Assembly: GCA_008477525.1 (NCBI GenBank)
Contig: SPDT01000013.1
Span: forward strand, 109,501-173,500
Reading direction: 5' to 3'
DNA length: 64,000 bases
DNA from: Hypomyces perniciosus
Lineage: Eukaryota > Ascomycota > Sordariomycetes > Hypocreales > Hypocreaceae
Notes under the pieces: model-generated
What the model saw: the letters and a program-made list of their open reading frames with translations, nothing else
Told to the model about the DNA's origin: nothing
Databases searched by the model: none
Program-made: the position numbers and the translations under genes
Shown here: positions 31,471 to 42,665 of the stretch, in pieces
How the letters are laid out: every line of letters begins with the position of its first letter
How positions within the stretch are numbered: the first letter of the stretch is position 1

Positions 31471-33126
31471 TGTATGCTCTCCTATGTATATCTCTGCCAT
31501 CTTTCAACTCCACACTGCTGTTGCTCCTATCACCCTAGCCAGTATCTGCCCTCTTGGGTGCTACGGCATTGATATCAAGTTGGCACCCTTGTTATATCTC
31601 CTACAGTTGCATCCATCCCTTTAAACTCTGCCGCCTGGGCCGTTGAAACGTTGACGGTGATGCATGTAGCCATGTGGCGGGGCGATCGTCAGACTTGGAT
31701 GATCCGGATTTCAGCATCTCGTATCACCAAGGACAGCAGACTTGAAGCAATCGCTTATTCAAAAGATATGTTCCCCTTAGAATCTGTTAAAAGCACCAAT
31801 GTTTCCTCCCATTTTCAATTATACCACTGTCTTAAGCAGGATTGGTTTTGTGAATAGTTCGCCTCGAAATAATAGGCCATGGAAGTTATTGCCTGATGTG
31901 CAATCGTATTCGCTTGATGCCTACTGTGGCCCACTCGACGTCAGCACTATTTGAAATATAACCCTGTCAAAGCTGGAATCTTGCGCATGTGCGCTTTACT
32001 GCTTATACATTAGTACTATCCAGTTTACGTTCACGGCAGTAGGATCTGTTGGGGCTAGATGTGTTAGCAATGAAATTTTATTGGGTTGCTCTTTTACGTC
32101 AAGTGTTACTATTCAGACCGGTCGATTTTGCTTTTTAGACAGAATATATGGCACTTTATAGGTTTTAGTATAGTTCTCTCAATTGAAGCTATCTAGAAAC
32201 TAGATGACCGAGAAGCTGCCTCCTTCATCATAGGGACTTGTGCTTTGGATACAGTCCTGGCGAAAAGACGAGACAAAAGACATGATAGCCGAATACGGTA
32301 ATGCGATATACTATGTACATGGGACACGAACAACAGTGAGTCCATTGCTCTCCACAAAATGATAGCGCTACACTATCAATTGCCGACGGAGAATATTATC
32401 AAATTACTACCTAGAATCATCTCCACCTCTCTCCACTTCGATTGGCCGAAGGATAATAATGCTATGTACGAGTACTTAGGAGGCCGGGTCCTGTCATCTC
32501 ACGTAATCGGATTCTTCACTACGTAGATTTTGAATACTACTCGTATGTGTAATCCCCGTGCTAGGTAAGCTTCATCAGGTAAATTAGACAAGGGCTATCC
32601 AGCGTTAGTAACGGATCCAATTTCGACAGAATATAATACGGTAATACGGTAGCTTCCCGATTATGGCGGGCACTACCCCGTACAATGTCTTTATTTGATC
32701 TTCGCAAGTCAGATCAATAGAGACAACCACCTTCTCACCAATTGCTTTCGGTCTGGACCAAACAAGATACTCGTAAAGAAGTCGGCGGCCAGAGAAAGAA
32801 GTTCCTTTAGCCATCTACCAAGCACAGGATCCAATTTGGAGGCTTGGGCGGTAACGCCCGAAGCTACTGCATAGGTAATCTTACAAATCTGAAGCTCCCA
32901 GCCTCCTCAAGTATTACTGCCAAGTACCTAGTACTACTTTACTTGGCGAGGGGTTAGGCTTGTCGATCTCCAGCTATATCTCGATCAGAAAAACAGGCAT
33001 AGATGGCGCCGCAAACTGCAACGCCTCATTAAACGAAAAGGTCGCGGATCCAACTACCTTTAGGGATACTATAACTGAAAGCGCAGATTTTGGGAGTCAG
33101 AGATAAATGGCCAATATAGTATACTA

Positions 33127-33362
33127 GTACGGAGGAGTGTTTCAAAAGTCCTGTCTTTGAGTTATGCAAAAGCCCCTGTCAGTACCTCGAGGATGTAAAA
33201 AGTACTTTACCCTCTATAAACTAGCCCTAAAGGTATAAGATTATAGTGAGAGCGATCAACTATTGGACCTTTTCTTTAGCGAGAAGAGCTCTTTGTATTT
33301 TATGTATTCTGTCCGATGACTAAGCTGATTTCGGACAGGACTTTTGAAACACTGCTCCGTAC
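33127..33362. mobile_element. 236-bp miniature inverted-repeat element with TA flanks
   Basis: The first 28 bases are repeated inversely at the other end with one mismatch (core AGTGTTTCAAAAGTCCTGTC). TA occurs on both sides (33125-33126, 33363-33364). The outermost bases are GTACGGAG at both ends, the same octamer as in the dispersed 9-mer motif. There is no coding capacity, so it is a non-autonomous element by inference. Confidence 0.7.
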
Positions 33363-35005
33363 TATTGTTGGGTATTTGCTGACATATATGGGTCGCTGCT
33401 AGGCTCCCATTTAGAGTGAGGGCTAACAGAATACTAGTACTACTACCAGACCTACCTATCATGACATACATAGTAATCTTATTCGGTCTATATCTTCAGA
33501 CTATCCAAATTGCGTTTTAGTTGCTGTCCGTGCACGGAAACCCTGTGTTTGTACTCCGTAACTCACCTGTCATATCTCTACGAGTAATTTGTGGCCGGTA
33601 TCGCTTAATAGTATCAGGCTTACTCCGTAAGTGATAGTCTTGTCGCTCTATCGCCAAAGTAAGGAGTTCTGATGGGATATAAACCTCTCGGTACTACCTA
33701 TAAGATCGCCGGGTGTTTTTAGTACGAGAAAAGGTACCATTGTAAGTAAGTATGGTAAAGCTTACCAGAGTATAGTAAAGCTGACAAGGGCTCTGTTAGA
33801 CTGTCCAGTGACTTTTGTCGGTTACCAATCCCTTACCAAAAATAGGTCTAGCCTCATAGGCACTTAATAAATACGCTTTACTAGTACTACTACTATTACT
33901 ACTTGTATTCCGTAAAATACGAGTATCCCCAGGTAACTATATTCTCTGTACGCAGAAGTGTCAGCACGTGCCAGCACCCTATCTTCCAAGTACGTAATAG
34001 AAGTAAACTCAATTCCCTAATACTACATACTCCGTACTACTAGTATTTGATTGCGACATATGGTTGCATAGGAGGGATCCAGTCAGGGAACTGGACCTAG
34101 AACTTCATAGTGGAGATGTCAGGCTGACGCGTCAAAACAAAGGCGTTCACATATATTAAGGATTAGGTATTGGATACTCGGTCCGGGCCTTTTCTACGTA
34201 TCCACCTTTAGACTCAAACCAGCGAAGGTGAGTTGAGATCAGTAAACCACTGTCTGTGGGGCTAGATGCGCACGAGGTATTCAGTAGTAATATTCCATGG
34301 GAATCATGGGAATACTACTCCGCATTTCAGTCTAGTCTGGATACTACCCCAGCTGGTGATGATCTTTCTCGCCTAACTAATTCTGTATTGGTAGTAGTAA
34401 GGATATTTTCATGGTCTGAACCAACCGTATTTTTGCCACCTTCCACTTATAGCAAAGCCAAATATGAGGAATTTCTCATCCCTGTTTCGATCAAATAGAG
34501 TAGTGAGAGGCTTTCTCAGATAAAGCATCATAGCTTCAGAGGTAACTTACTGTGAATAGGCACAAGAGACGAGGCGAACAGCCAATTGGTGACTGCCGGT
34601 ATGAATTCAGTTGTTTTGGCCGACCGTTGATAGGAAAGCAATCCTGACCAAACATTGGTTAATACTTCGAAGAATAAGTGCCAATCCATATAGTATTACT
34701 ATCTTATTGCTGTATATCACCCTGGAAGGATGTAAGTGGAGCCTGATATTTAGTCTTTCTATTGTCTAGCATTTCCGGGCAACAAAGGATGCGCTACTGC
34801 ATCAGTATGGAGAGACTCAATGGCTACATTGAGAAAAGCCTATCCACGTGGAGGACCATCCGTAGTTGGAGCCTGTGACTGTGAATGGCATCGCTACTGC
34901 AAAAGAATAAGGAATATAAATATAAAACAACCTTCTTGTCCTACGCCTCACTTCACTCAGCACATTCAAGCACTTCAGCCTTTCTCCACGAGATCTAACT
35001 TCATC

Positions 35006-35971
35006 ATGCAACTATCAATCGTTCTTGCCCTGGCGGGTCTTGCTGTGGCTCTGCCGAGTCCGGTCACAGGCTCCGTTCCCAGCAAGCCTGAGAACGTTAC
35101 CATCCCTCCAGCCTTCCATCCCGATCGCATCATCTCGTCCGAGAACCTCCATGCGTATCTTCAGAAGAACCACGAGTTGAATCATACTATTTTCCTGAAA
35201 GATACTGGCGTCGTTGTCGACCTTTCCACGATTGAGATTTCACAGCCTAAGAACCTTGACTCGGGTAACTCCACGAATTCCAAGCGAGCGCCTCCTGACT
35301 GGTAAGTTCATGATGCAAATGCTGAAATCCAAGGTACATCCACACAATAAAACCAATAACTGACTCCAAAATTTTATCAAGGTCTTGCTATACCCACAAG
35401 CAACAATGGGCTGAACAAGTTCAAAGCTGGTGGGACAGCTGGAATCCCGCTTCATCTTGCTTGTCGAATGGATTCTCTCCGTTGCCCGCGACTCAGAATA
35501 TCGGTTGGTCATACAGCAAGTCTATCGCAACGAACGCGGGGTAAGTTTTCTTCATTAGCTTTGAGGGGATGGGGTTTCAATTTATGCTAATGCCTTGCTC
35601 TTCAGTCTTGATTGGAAGATCATCAAGGACGTTCTTAGCATCACTGCTGGTATCTCGGTCACCGAGACTTGGACAGACTCTGGTTTTGGTAAGTGGTTAC
35701 TGGTCTTTTTCTCCTTGTATTAATCGTAGTGACTAACAATCATACAGTTTCCTGCCAAATTCCCGGTGGTAGCATTGGACAAATCTGGATCCAGAACAAG
35801 ATTGTCTGGGGCTGGATGTGGGAGAGAACCTGCCAGAGCTGCACTGGCTCTCCCACAAGCTGCTGGGGTGCCACGGCAAAGGGCGGAGCTTCAGCTCCCG
35901 TTTCAACTAAGAACAGGGGAGTCGGTGTACAATACGGCTGCAGTACCGGTTGGGACAAGGTTCGCTGCTAA
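35006..35971 (+). CDS. Small cysteine-rich secreted protein, function unknown
   Basis: Four exons (35006-35301, 35382-35540, 35606-35688, 35748-35971) with introns of 80, 65 and 59 bp encode 253 residues. Residues 1-17 or so form a signal peptide (MQLSIVLALAGLAVALP). A propeptide with possible N-glycosylation sites (NVT, NHT, NST) runs to a dibasic KR at 93-94, a likely Kex2 site. The mature part has eight cysteines, several in the last third, is rich in tryptophan and glycine, and ends with cysteine. I do not recognise a named family. The prepro layout and disulfide-rich mature domain resemble effector-like or antimicrobial secreted proteins, but no activity is claimed. It borders the gene-poor, element-rich tract. 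Confidence 0.87.
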
Positions 35972-36913
35972 GCGTCCTGAAGTGGTCGACATCCACCAGA
36001 CTTCTCCTTGAAAGAGAGGAGATGGTCATTACTCGTTTATAGGGGTTTGAACCTTTCAAACTTCCTCTCCATCTAGCTTGCAAGTCAATCGCTTGCAGTT
36101 CTTGACTTCTTGTAGTTTTTTTTTACCAGTTTTGGTACAGGTATCGCCTTTTGTATCTAGTCATCTTGCATACATACTACCCAGAACAGCTCTGCAGTAA
36201 GCGAGTTCTGTTTGCATTCCTGAATATATTGTCTCTCCCATCATGGCCTCTATCTCTTTTACTGGAATTACCACGTCAACTGCTTTGTGTTACTCCCACT
36301 GAAAATGAACGAAGCTTGGTCTCAGCTCCACGGAATGTCCGTTGTGGCCAGCACAGCACCCCAGTTAATGAAATAGGATTCATGTGATACATTTAGCTGT
36401 TTGGTTGGTCTGTCAGACATTTCATAGATCTTTAAGGCTGTCGTAAAGTGGCGTTATTGGTGTATTATGCTTACAATAAGCATCAATAATCGTCCGTGAG
36501 GCTACCAACGGCATAGGTACCAATTTGCCCATCCTCCCTTGACAGTTCTTTTATTACATATAGTGCCTTTAACAATATCTATTAAATATCAGGTCCTATG
36601 TATTATTTGCTTGTGAAAACCGCGAATAGCTTAAGATTTATTTAATAGCTTTGATTAGGGCACTGACTAGGATCTGAGTTGTTGTGGCGTAATAAGCTAT
36701 TTAACACCAAGGATGAAATCTGCGTCCTCACTGGGTTATTGAATCGATCGATATGATTCTATTTGATGATTTAATGATTTGATACGAATGTGATAATCAA
36801 CCAAAATGTCTGAAAAATGAGATGTAATAATAACCGTCACAACAATTCCTGCAATCCAGAACAAGTCGATGAGACATATATATACAGAAGTAGATAGGCT
36901 TCAGATATCGATT
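35972..36913. other. Intergenic, 3' region of secreted-protein gene
   Basis: About 0.94 kb, A/T-rich, containing the 3' untranslated region and the upstream flank of the tRNA. A short open frame at 36151-36387 is not supported as a gene. Confidence 0.55.
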
Positions 36914-36985
36914 GGTCTAGTGGCGCAATGGCAGCGCGTTGCTTTCCGGTGGCAAAGGTTCCAGGTTCGAGTCCTGGCTAGATCG
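36914..36985 (+). tRNA. tRNA-Arg (anticodon CCG)
   Basis: A 72-base cloverleaf without intron: acceptor GGTCTAG/CTAGATC, D-stem GCGC/GCGC, anticodon stem TTGCT/GGCAA with loop TTCCGGT (anticodon CCG at 34-36), variable loop AGGTT, T-arm CCAGG-TTCGAGT-CCTGG, discriminator G. A Pol III T-run terminator (TTTCTTTTTTT) follows within about 20 bases. It reads CGG codons. Confidence 0.93.
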
Positions 36986-37779
36986 GACCAATTCGATTTC
37001 TTTTTTTGGTCGTCTTGGTCAATAATTTTTTTGGTGGATAAGAAGAACGAGTAGCAAGGATTAAACAAAACCTTGGGAGGGTTTATTTACTACACTCACG
37101 ATATCTCTTGATTTGCTTCAATAAATCCGGCGGGATACGTCCTTTTCTTCATTGATGTATGTATATATATATGTAAGTAAGTGAGTACCTCTTGATCGAT
37201 ACTTCGTACCTCAAACATAGCACTGTGCATGCAATCACAAGCTTCACACATGGTTCCCACGACGTAATATGAACATCTTGACTCGATTTCTTATACTGAC
37301 AAGAATACAGGAACGAGTGAAAACCGAAACAATCGTACATGAAGAAGAATCGTAACTTTTGTGAGGCAAAGCAGCCATGTACACGTATAAACCGTCATTG
37401 GCATTATGTCGTTAGTTCGCAGCCTCCACTGGAGGCCCTCATGTACCCAAGACCGCTCTTTGCCATGGGCTTCGTGAAAAACACCTTTGAGTAAACGCGA
37501 ACCTCTAACCCCTCTCCCATTAGCATTCCCCTTCTTTTAGTATCCCGATGACCTGTTTCCAAAGTCTTTTGTTTCGTCCGCGCCGTCTACTGGTTGGAGA
37601 AGTTGTCTACCCTCGATGAACGCTATGTAAGAAAGAAGGACCTCAGGTCTTCGCTTGAAAAATAAAATAAAAAGAAAGTATGTCAAATGAATGTATCACT
37701 GGCGAGGCCAGGGGCAGCTCTGTGCGCCGTCCTCGCTCGTATTTGGGTGTCTCCTCTCGCCGTCAACTTCTCATACGCA
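36986..37779. other. Intergenic downstream of tRNA-Arg
   Basis: About 0.8 kb. It holds the Pol III T-run near 36998-37008, a short TA repeat at about 37158-37172 and TACTTCGTA at 37200-37208. The rest probably contains the 3' untranslated region of the next gene. No gene is seen. Confidence 0.55.
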
Positions 37780-39524
37780 TCATATCCGCAGTAAGTTGAC
37801 ATCCGAGATGCTTCTATGTCTCTTGTGACTGCCGCTGCTTGCCTCACCTGAAGCTTTGCGTTTTGCAGAAACAGATTCGAGGGGACTGCGGGTAACGTCA
37901 CTCATTTGTTTCTTGTGGCGTCGAATCGGTGTCAAAGGCACAGCCGCCGTGTCAAATCGGTCTGATTTCAAGCCCCTGAGAGCGGTGTAATTGTATGGCC
38001 CACTGAACGCAAGGGAATCCTGGGTCGCTTGATTGCTGAGGATCAGCTGTTGGTTGATTTGGTTGCGGCGGAAGGCACCGACTGTGTCTGAGTTGAGATG
38101 AGATAGAACATCCCTCTCACTGGAGGCGGTAGTAGGTCGCTTGGGTGATGGAGCCCATTTGCTGTTGCCTTCTTCGTCACCCGAGGACTCCTCATCATCG
38201 TTTTCGCCCCACGTGATGAAGTCATTGATGTCTAACTTGTGTTCGTCATCGTCATCGCCTTCCGCGCTCGCTGCCGTAGAGCTGTCATCGGCGGTATTGG
38301 CTTCTGACGGAAAGGGGAAGAAGGCCTCCGCAGGACCCATGGCTTGTGCATTAACAAAGTCCCCGAATGTGTTGGATGAAAACATGGCACTGAGCATCAT
38401 GTTTGCAGAGTTGCTGAGGATTGGGGACGCCGGATCTTCCATAGGCCAGGGGAAGTTGAATTGTTCCGGAGATAAGTCGAGCTGGCGTCGTCGGTGAGGG
38501 GTGAAGATCATCATTTTCCTTGTCAGAGGGTTGAGAACAGCAATAGGCTTCTTATCAGATCGATCCAGCTTGAATCGTCCAACACGGGGTTGACCACGTT
38601 GGGATTTGACTGGAGACTCTTCTTCAGAATCAGATACATCACTCATTGTGTTTGGTGGACGGTGTGTCTTTTTGCGAATCACGGGCTCAGGAACGTCCTC
38701 TTCATCGGTAGTATCGCCGTCGGCTGGAGCACGGAGGTTAGCTTGGGCCATAACACGTCTAGCGTCGGACAGAACTCACTCTCATATCCATCAAGCTCCA
38801 GTGGCTCTTCAAACGCAGGCGTAAAGTTTGCGATTTCACTGACAGCTTGAGAAACCGTAGGAATGGCAGCCAATGTCTCGTCATCAGAGAGTTGTCTGAC
38901 TACTTCTTCGGCCTCTGATTCAGAGTCATCTTCTTCATATTGGCCATGATAGTCCCAGAAAGAACCGGAACCGGACGATTCGTCAGGATCATGCTCAATC
39001 TCACGACGGAAGGCAGGATCAAGAGAGTTTTGGGAGACAAATATGTCGGGAAAAAGATCAGCGTGATCATCCTCCGTTTCCGTGGAGTCGGAATCACTAG
39101 AGGGCACATCAAAACGAACGTGACGCTCCACGGCAGTATCGGGGGCAAAGGCAGTTGCTTCTTGGTAGATGTCGGAGGCTTGGCTCTCGTCCACGTCTGA
39201 CAAGATACCAGCCCAACTTGCATTGTCATCAATATCCCCATCATCGACATCACCGTCATCAGCTTGGTCATCGTCCTCCTCTTCATCATCTGATTGCGGT
39301 CGAGGGGCATCGGAGGATTGCACAAAGCCCTCAGTCAAGATACTATGCTCCTCGACCGCTGTTACATCCTCCTCGTCATCGTCTGAGGTGTCGCTAATGT
39401 CCTCGATAGCTGAATAGCCGTCATCATCGGATAGGTCGAGAGAGGAGGAGGATGAGATGGAGCCGCGGCGCTTCTGAGCCTTGGCAGCAGTCGCGGGGTA
39501 TTTGCGGCGGATGTTGCGGGACAT
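37780..39524 (-). CDS. Acidic nuclear protein, possibly CRF1/Ifh1-like
   Basis: Two exons (38780-39524 and 37780-38723) with a 56-bp intron encode 562 residues. The first ATG is at 39524 (MSRNIRRKYP); the upstream open frame starts only with TTG. The N-terminal half is very rich in D, E and S with basic patches. A stretch LDGYETDGDTTDEEDVPEP spans the splice junction and resembles the motif of CRF1/Ifh1-type co-regulators of ribosomal protein genes; this link is from memory and is uncertain. Later come RVGRFKLDRSDKKPIAVLNP and HRRRQLDLSPEQFNFPWPM, then a basic C-terminus (HKRHRSISDVNLLRI). Probably nuclear. Confidence 0.8.
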
Positions 39525-42500
39525 GTCGTATGGTGTGATATAATGTGTTATTCGTTTTGTAGGTATAAATTGCTGGCGTTCTAGCCGCAAGTGTGTTGCA
39601 GTCGAAAGGGTGAACAAGGTGATTTAGTGCGGGATGAAAGATGAAGCTGCAATGGATTCGATACAAATAGTATTCATGGGTAAAATGATGTCGAATTGGG
39701 TGCCTGACTGGGATATTCGCGGGAATATATCGAGGGTAATGGCTGAGATGGAGGAGGTGGATGGGAGAGTGTAGCAATTGAGACGTCGAAGGCCCTACCG
39801 AAACGGGCAACTGGCAGAATTATGTGATTCAGAGACAGACTCTCGAAGAGCATCAGCTCAAAGACCGGGAAAGCCTGTGGAAACTATCGTCGAGGATTGT
39901 TGATTGAACTCGGTGAACTGCTGGACTGCGAGCCGTGATGGGCACGGCCCGCAGTGGGCGTTTACAGCTCAGCGACAGCCGAAGGCATTTTGACTCGACG
40001 ACGTTTCAAACGGGGGGGACTCTGATGAAATTCTGGCATAGGGCGACTTCGTTGTCTGCTTTGGAGATGGGTTGATGGTGATGCAGCAGAAGGAGAGGAG
40101 AGGAGGAAAACCCGGAGACGTCCCCAAGCGGGAGAAATACCTTCGCGAGGTACGAAGTACTCCGTACATGCACTCCATTTTTTCCCAAACTTTTTAGTGC
40201 ATGGTGGGATCGACCCCATGCGACGCCTGATTCGCCTGCAGCAGGGACCGAGAGGCGCTAAGCCGCTCTAAGCGCAGAAGCCCGTCGTCACCGCTTCTTT
40301 CGAGGTGTGCAGCGCCTGCAGCGCAGTGAGCAGTGAGTTGCAGCGAGTTTTAGTGGGCGCGCACGGTGCGAAACACTGGAGCCCACGCTGGCGCCCACGC
40401 TGTCATCATAGGCAACGGCTGCTGCACCGCAGGAAAACCCCTCCACTGAGGTCACTGCACCTCAACCCCACCTCTCGCAGCCTGTGGCGCCAGGGGTGTC
40501 TTGTTGACACGCAGGATTTTGAATCAATCTGATATCTGATCATCAGGGATGCGAAACCGCATTCAATTACTCGATTGTCTGGATGACTCAAATGGTGAGC
40601 AATTGCTTCAGCTCTAGGGGTCGTGGCGATTGTTCGATTGGCTTGGTTACAGAGGTAAAGAATGTTCGCCAAAGATGCCCTTTCACGTACTCTGCACAGA
40701 GTAAGCTGTCCACAGTGATGAATGAAACTTTTCACCGTCAACAACCCCTGCACTTCCCGGCTGCCTCATTATCAACTTGCAAGGCAGCCAAGATGACCCT
40801 ATAACTATCGCGAAGAATGAACTGGAAAAATATCGCAAATACCTAGCGGAGGACGCCGCCCGGCCGAATCATGAATAAACTGCAGGAGGTTCAAGGTGCC
40901 TTAAGTCAGTTCCTCGGAGAATATGGCAGCAATAGGAGACCAAATAGGAAAACCAGAATCAATTTTCCTGATCAACTCGGCGGCCTATTTGATTCGCAGT
41001 CAACAGCGTCAGTTCGTTTCAGCTCACAACATAGCTCGTTATCCACAGACTCAAGTGGCAACTTCTCTCATTTTCTAATGTGCGCAATACAGAGGCGATT
41101 CCAAGCTCTCTAGAATCTGTTTCACCAGCAGATGAACTATGATATGTAATTCAAGGTTTCATAATTATTATACAAACCAGTCCTAACACTACTATTGCAC
41201 AGTGCAGTGGCAGTACTACGAGTACTACTAGAAACAACGGCGGATGCAAATTTTAGGCTCATTGGAGTTGCCTCGGGTTACCTGCAACTTGCCACTTAGG
41301 AAAGATATTATTCGCGGAGCGACGAGCCTCCAGGGGTCCTGGATGACAAGGGCTTTTGGCAGTTGGAAGCAAAAGATCACGAGACGGCAATATACACCGA
41401 ATAGAGATCCACTTCGATGGGGTTGATGAGGCGATGCCGCGCGATGGTACAGGGGTCTGCAGGCGGGATCCGTCCGACCTTTTTTTTCGCCTCGACTCCA
41501 TTCCCTTTGTCCCTCACCTAGCCCCTCACTGGAGAAGAAAACTCTTTTTTCCTCTGAAAATGTCTGATACCGACCAACGCCAAAAAGTGCTCAATGTGCG
41601 GAGTACGTGATCCGTCCGTCCCATCTCCTAACGGACATACTGTGCAACGTCTCCGGCGTTTAGCAAAGGATCTGAGAAACTAGCACTACCTACGTGTTAC
41701 ACGAGGAGTAGCAGACTTGATGTTTTGATGGCTCAATTGGAGGAGTCATAGAGCTGTGACTAGCTACTAGGTAGTATAATACTATCTATCTCATGACGCA
41801 AGAGTCACTAGGAGTTATGAATCATCCATAGCAGAAACCTTGCCCTCCACCATGAATACCTTATGTTAGCTGTTCGATGGTCAACACGCTATTGAATTCT
41901 TTACATGTGCATTCTTTACAGAAAAAATGCATGCATGCAATATGTACGAAGTACTCCGTACCAAGTCAAGATGCACCAGCAGGCTTGCCTTAGCACGGGA
42001 GTATGCATATCATATTCCGTATTTGTATGTACGTGATTGGACCACAAGTGTGACTCAAGAGACGCCTCGTCAGATGAAGTCAAAGGCCTCATTGGCTCCC
42101 TCTTTGTCTGTGCTCTGACCCTTGAACAAACAAGCCCCCTCTTCTGTGCATCGGTCCATCTAACGTCCAGCCATGTCTGGCCTATTCTTGGTGCATGTGT
42201 ATCCACTAAATGCCCTGGCCAGATGCAATCCATGCCCGGGGTCGTGCCATGTGGATGACGAAGAAAAAAAAAAGAAAGAAGAAGAGAAAGGAAGAAGACT
42301 GTCTCTCGCAATTGCAGCCTTGCAGCCTCCCAGATGTAGTTCGTTTAACCTTCAGCCGAGGTTGCCAGACCTTTCAAGCCTGGCTCCAAAAATTGGCGAT
42401 CTTCGATGGAATCTGATGGTGGTCAATGCGCTGTGACGCGCCTAAGTAACAAACAGCCGCGCGTATCGTGCGCGCTTGTGGTTGCCCGGGCAGCGGCGGC

Positions 42501-42665
42501 CAGGCCCAATTGAAGGTACCGAGTCGTAAACAGCAGCGAGGCGGTCTCAATGTTCGTGCCCAAAGCGGTCTGTCACTTCACTTTCGACGACAACCAGCCC
42601 CCAGTTCTCAATTATCAATACGTCAGTATTCCAATCTACGGGTTGAGTCGACTATATTTACTATC
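39525..42665. other. Long intergenic region of about 3.1 kb
   Basis: It separates the acidic-protein gene and the kinesin gene. The first ~300 bases are the leader of the former. Overlapping TACGAAGTA/TACTCCGTA pairs lie at 40151-40166 and 41945-41960, an identical compound arrangement. A GC-rich patch lies at about 40240-40400. Open frames are short and lack family resemblance; no gene is supported. Confidence 0.5.

Larger units (their letters stand above)
30884..35005. other. Gene-poor tract of about 4 kb
   Basis: No gene is supported; open frames are short and without family resemblance (a slightly protein-like one at 32605-32814 on the minus strand is unassigned). It holds a 236-bp inverted-repeat element (33127-33362), overlapping hairpins at 31426-31470, and 9-mer motif copies at 30942, 33552 and 34028. 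Base composition is A/T-richer than the flanking gene blocks, and many TAGTACTA-like runs occur. Confidence 0.55.

Noticed and set aside
32605..32814. Minus-strand 69-codon frame with protein-like composition
   Set aside because: No recognisable family, no neighbouring exon found and it lies in a repeat-rich tract; left unassigned.
35006..35971. Naming the secreted protein as a known killer-type or effector toxin
   Set aside because: Only general features (signal peptide, KR site, cysteines) are seen; no diagnostic family motif was recognised.
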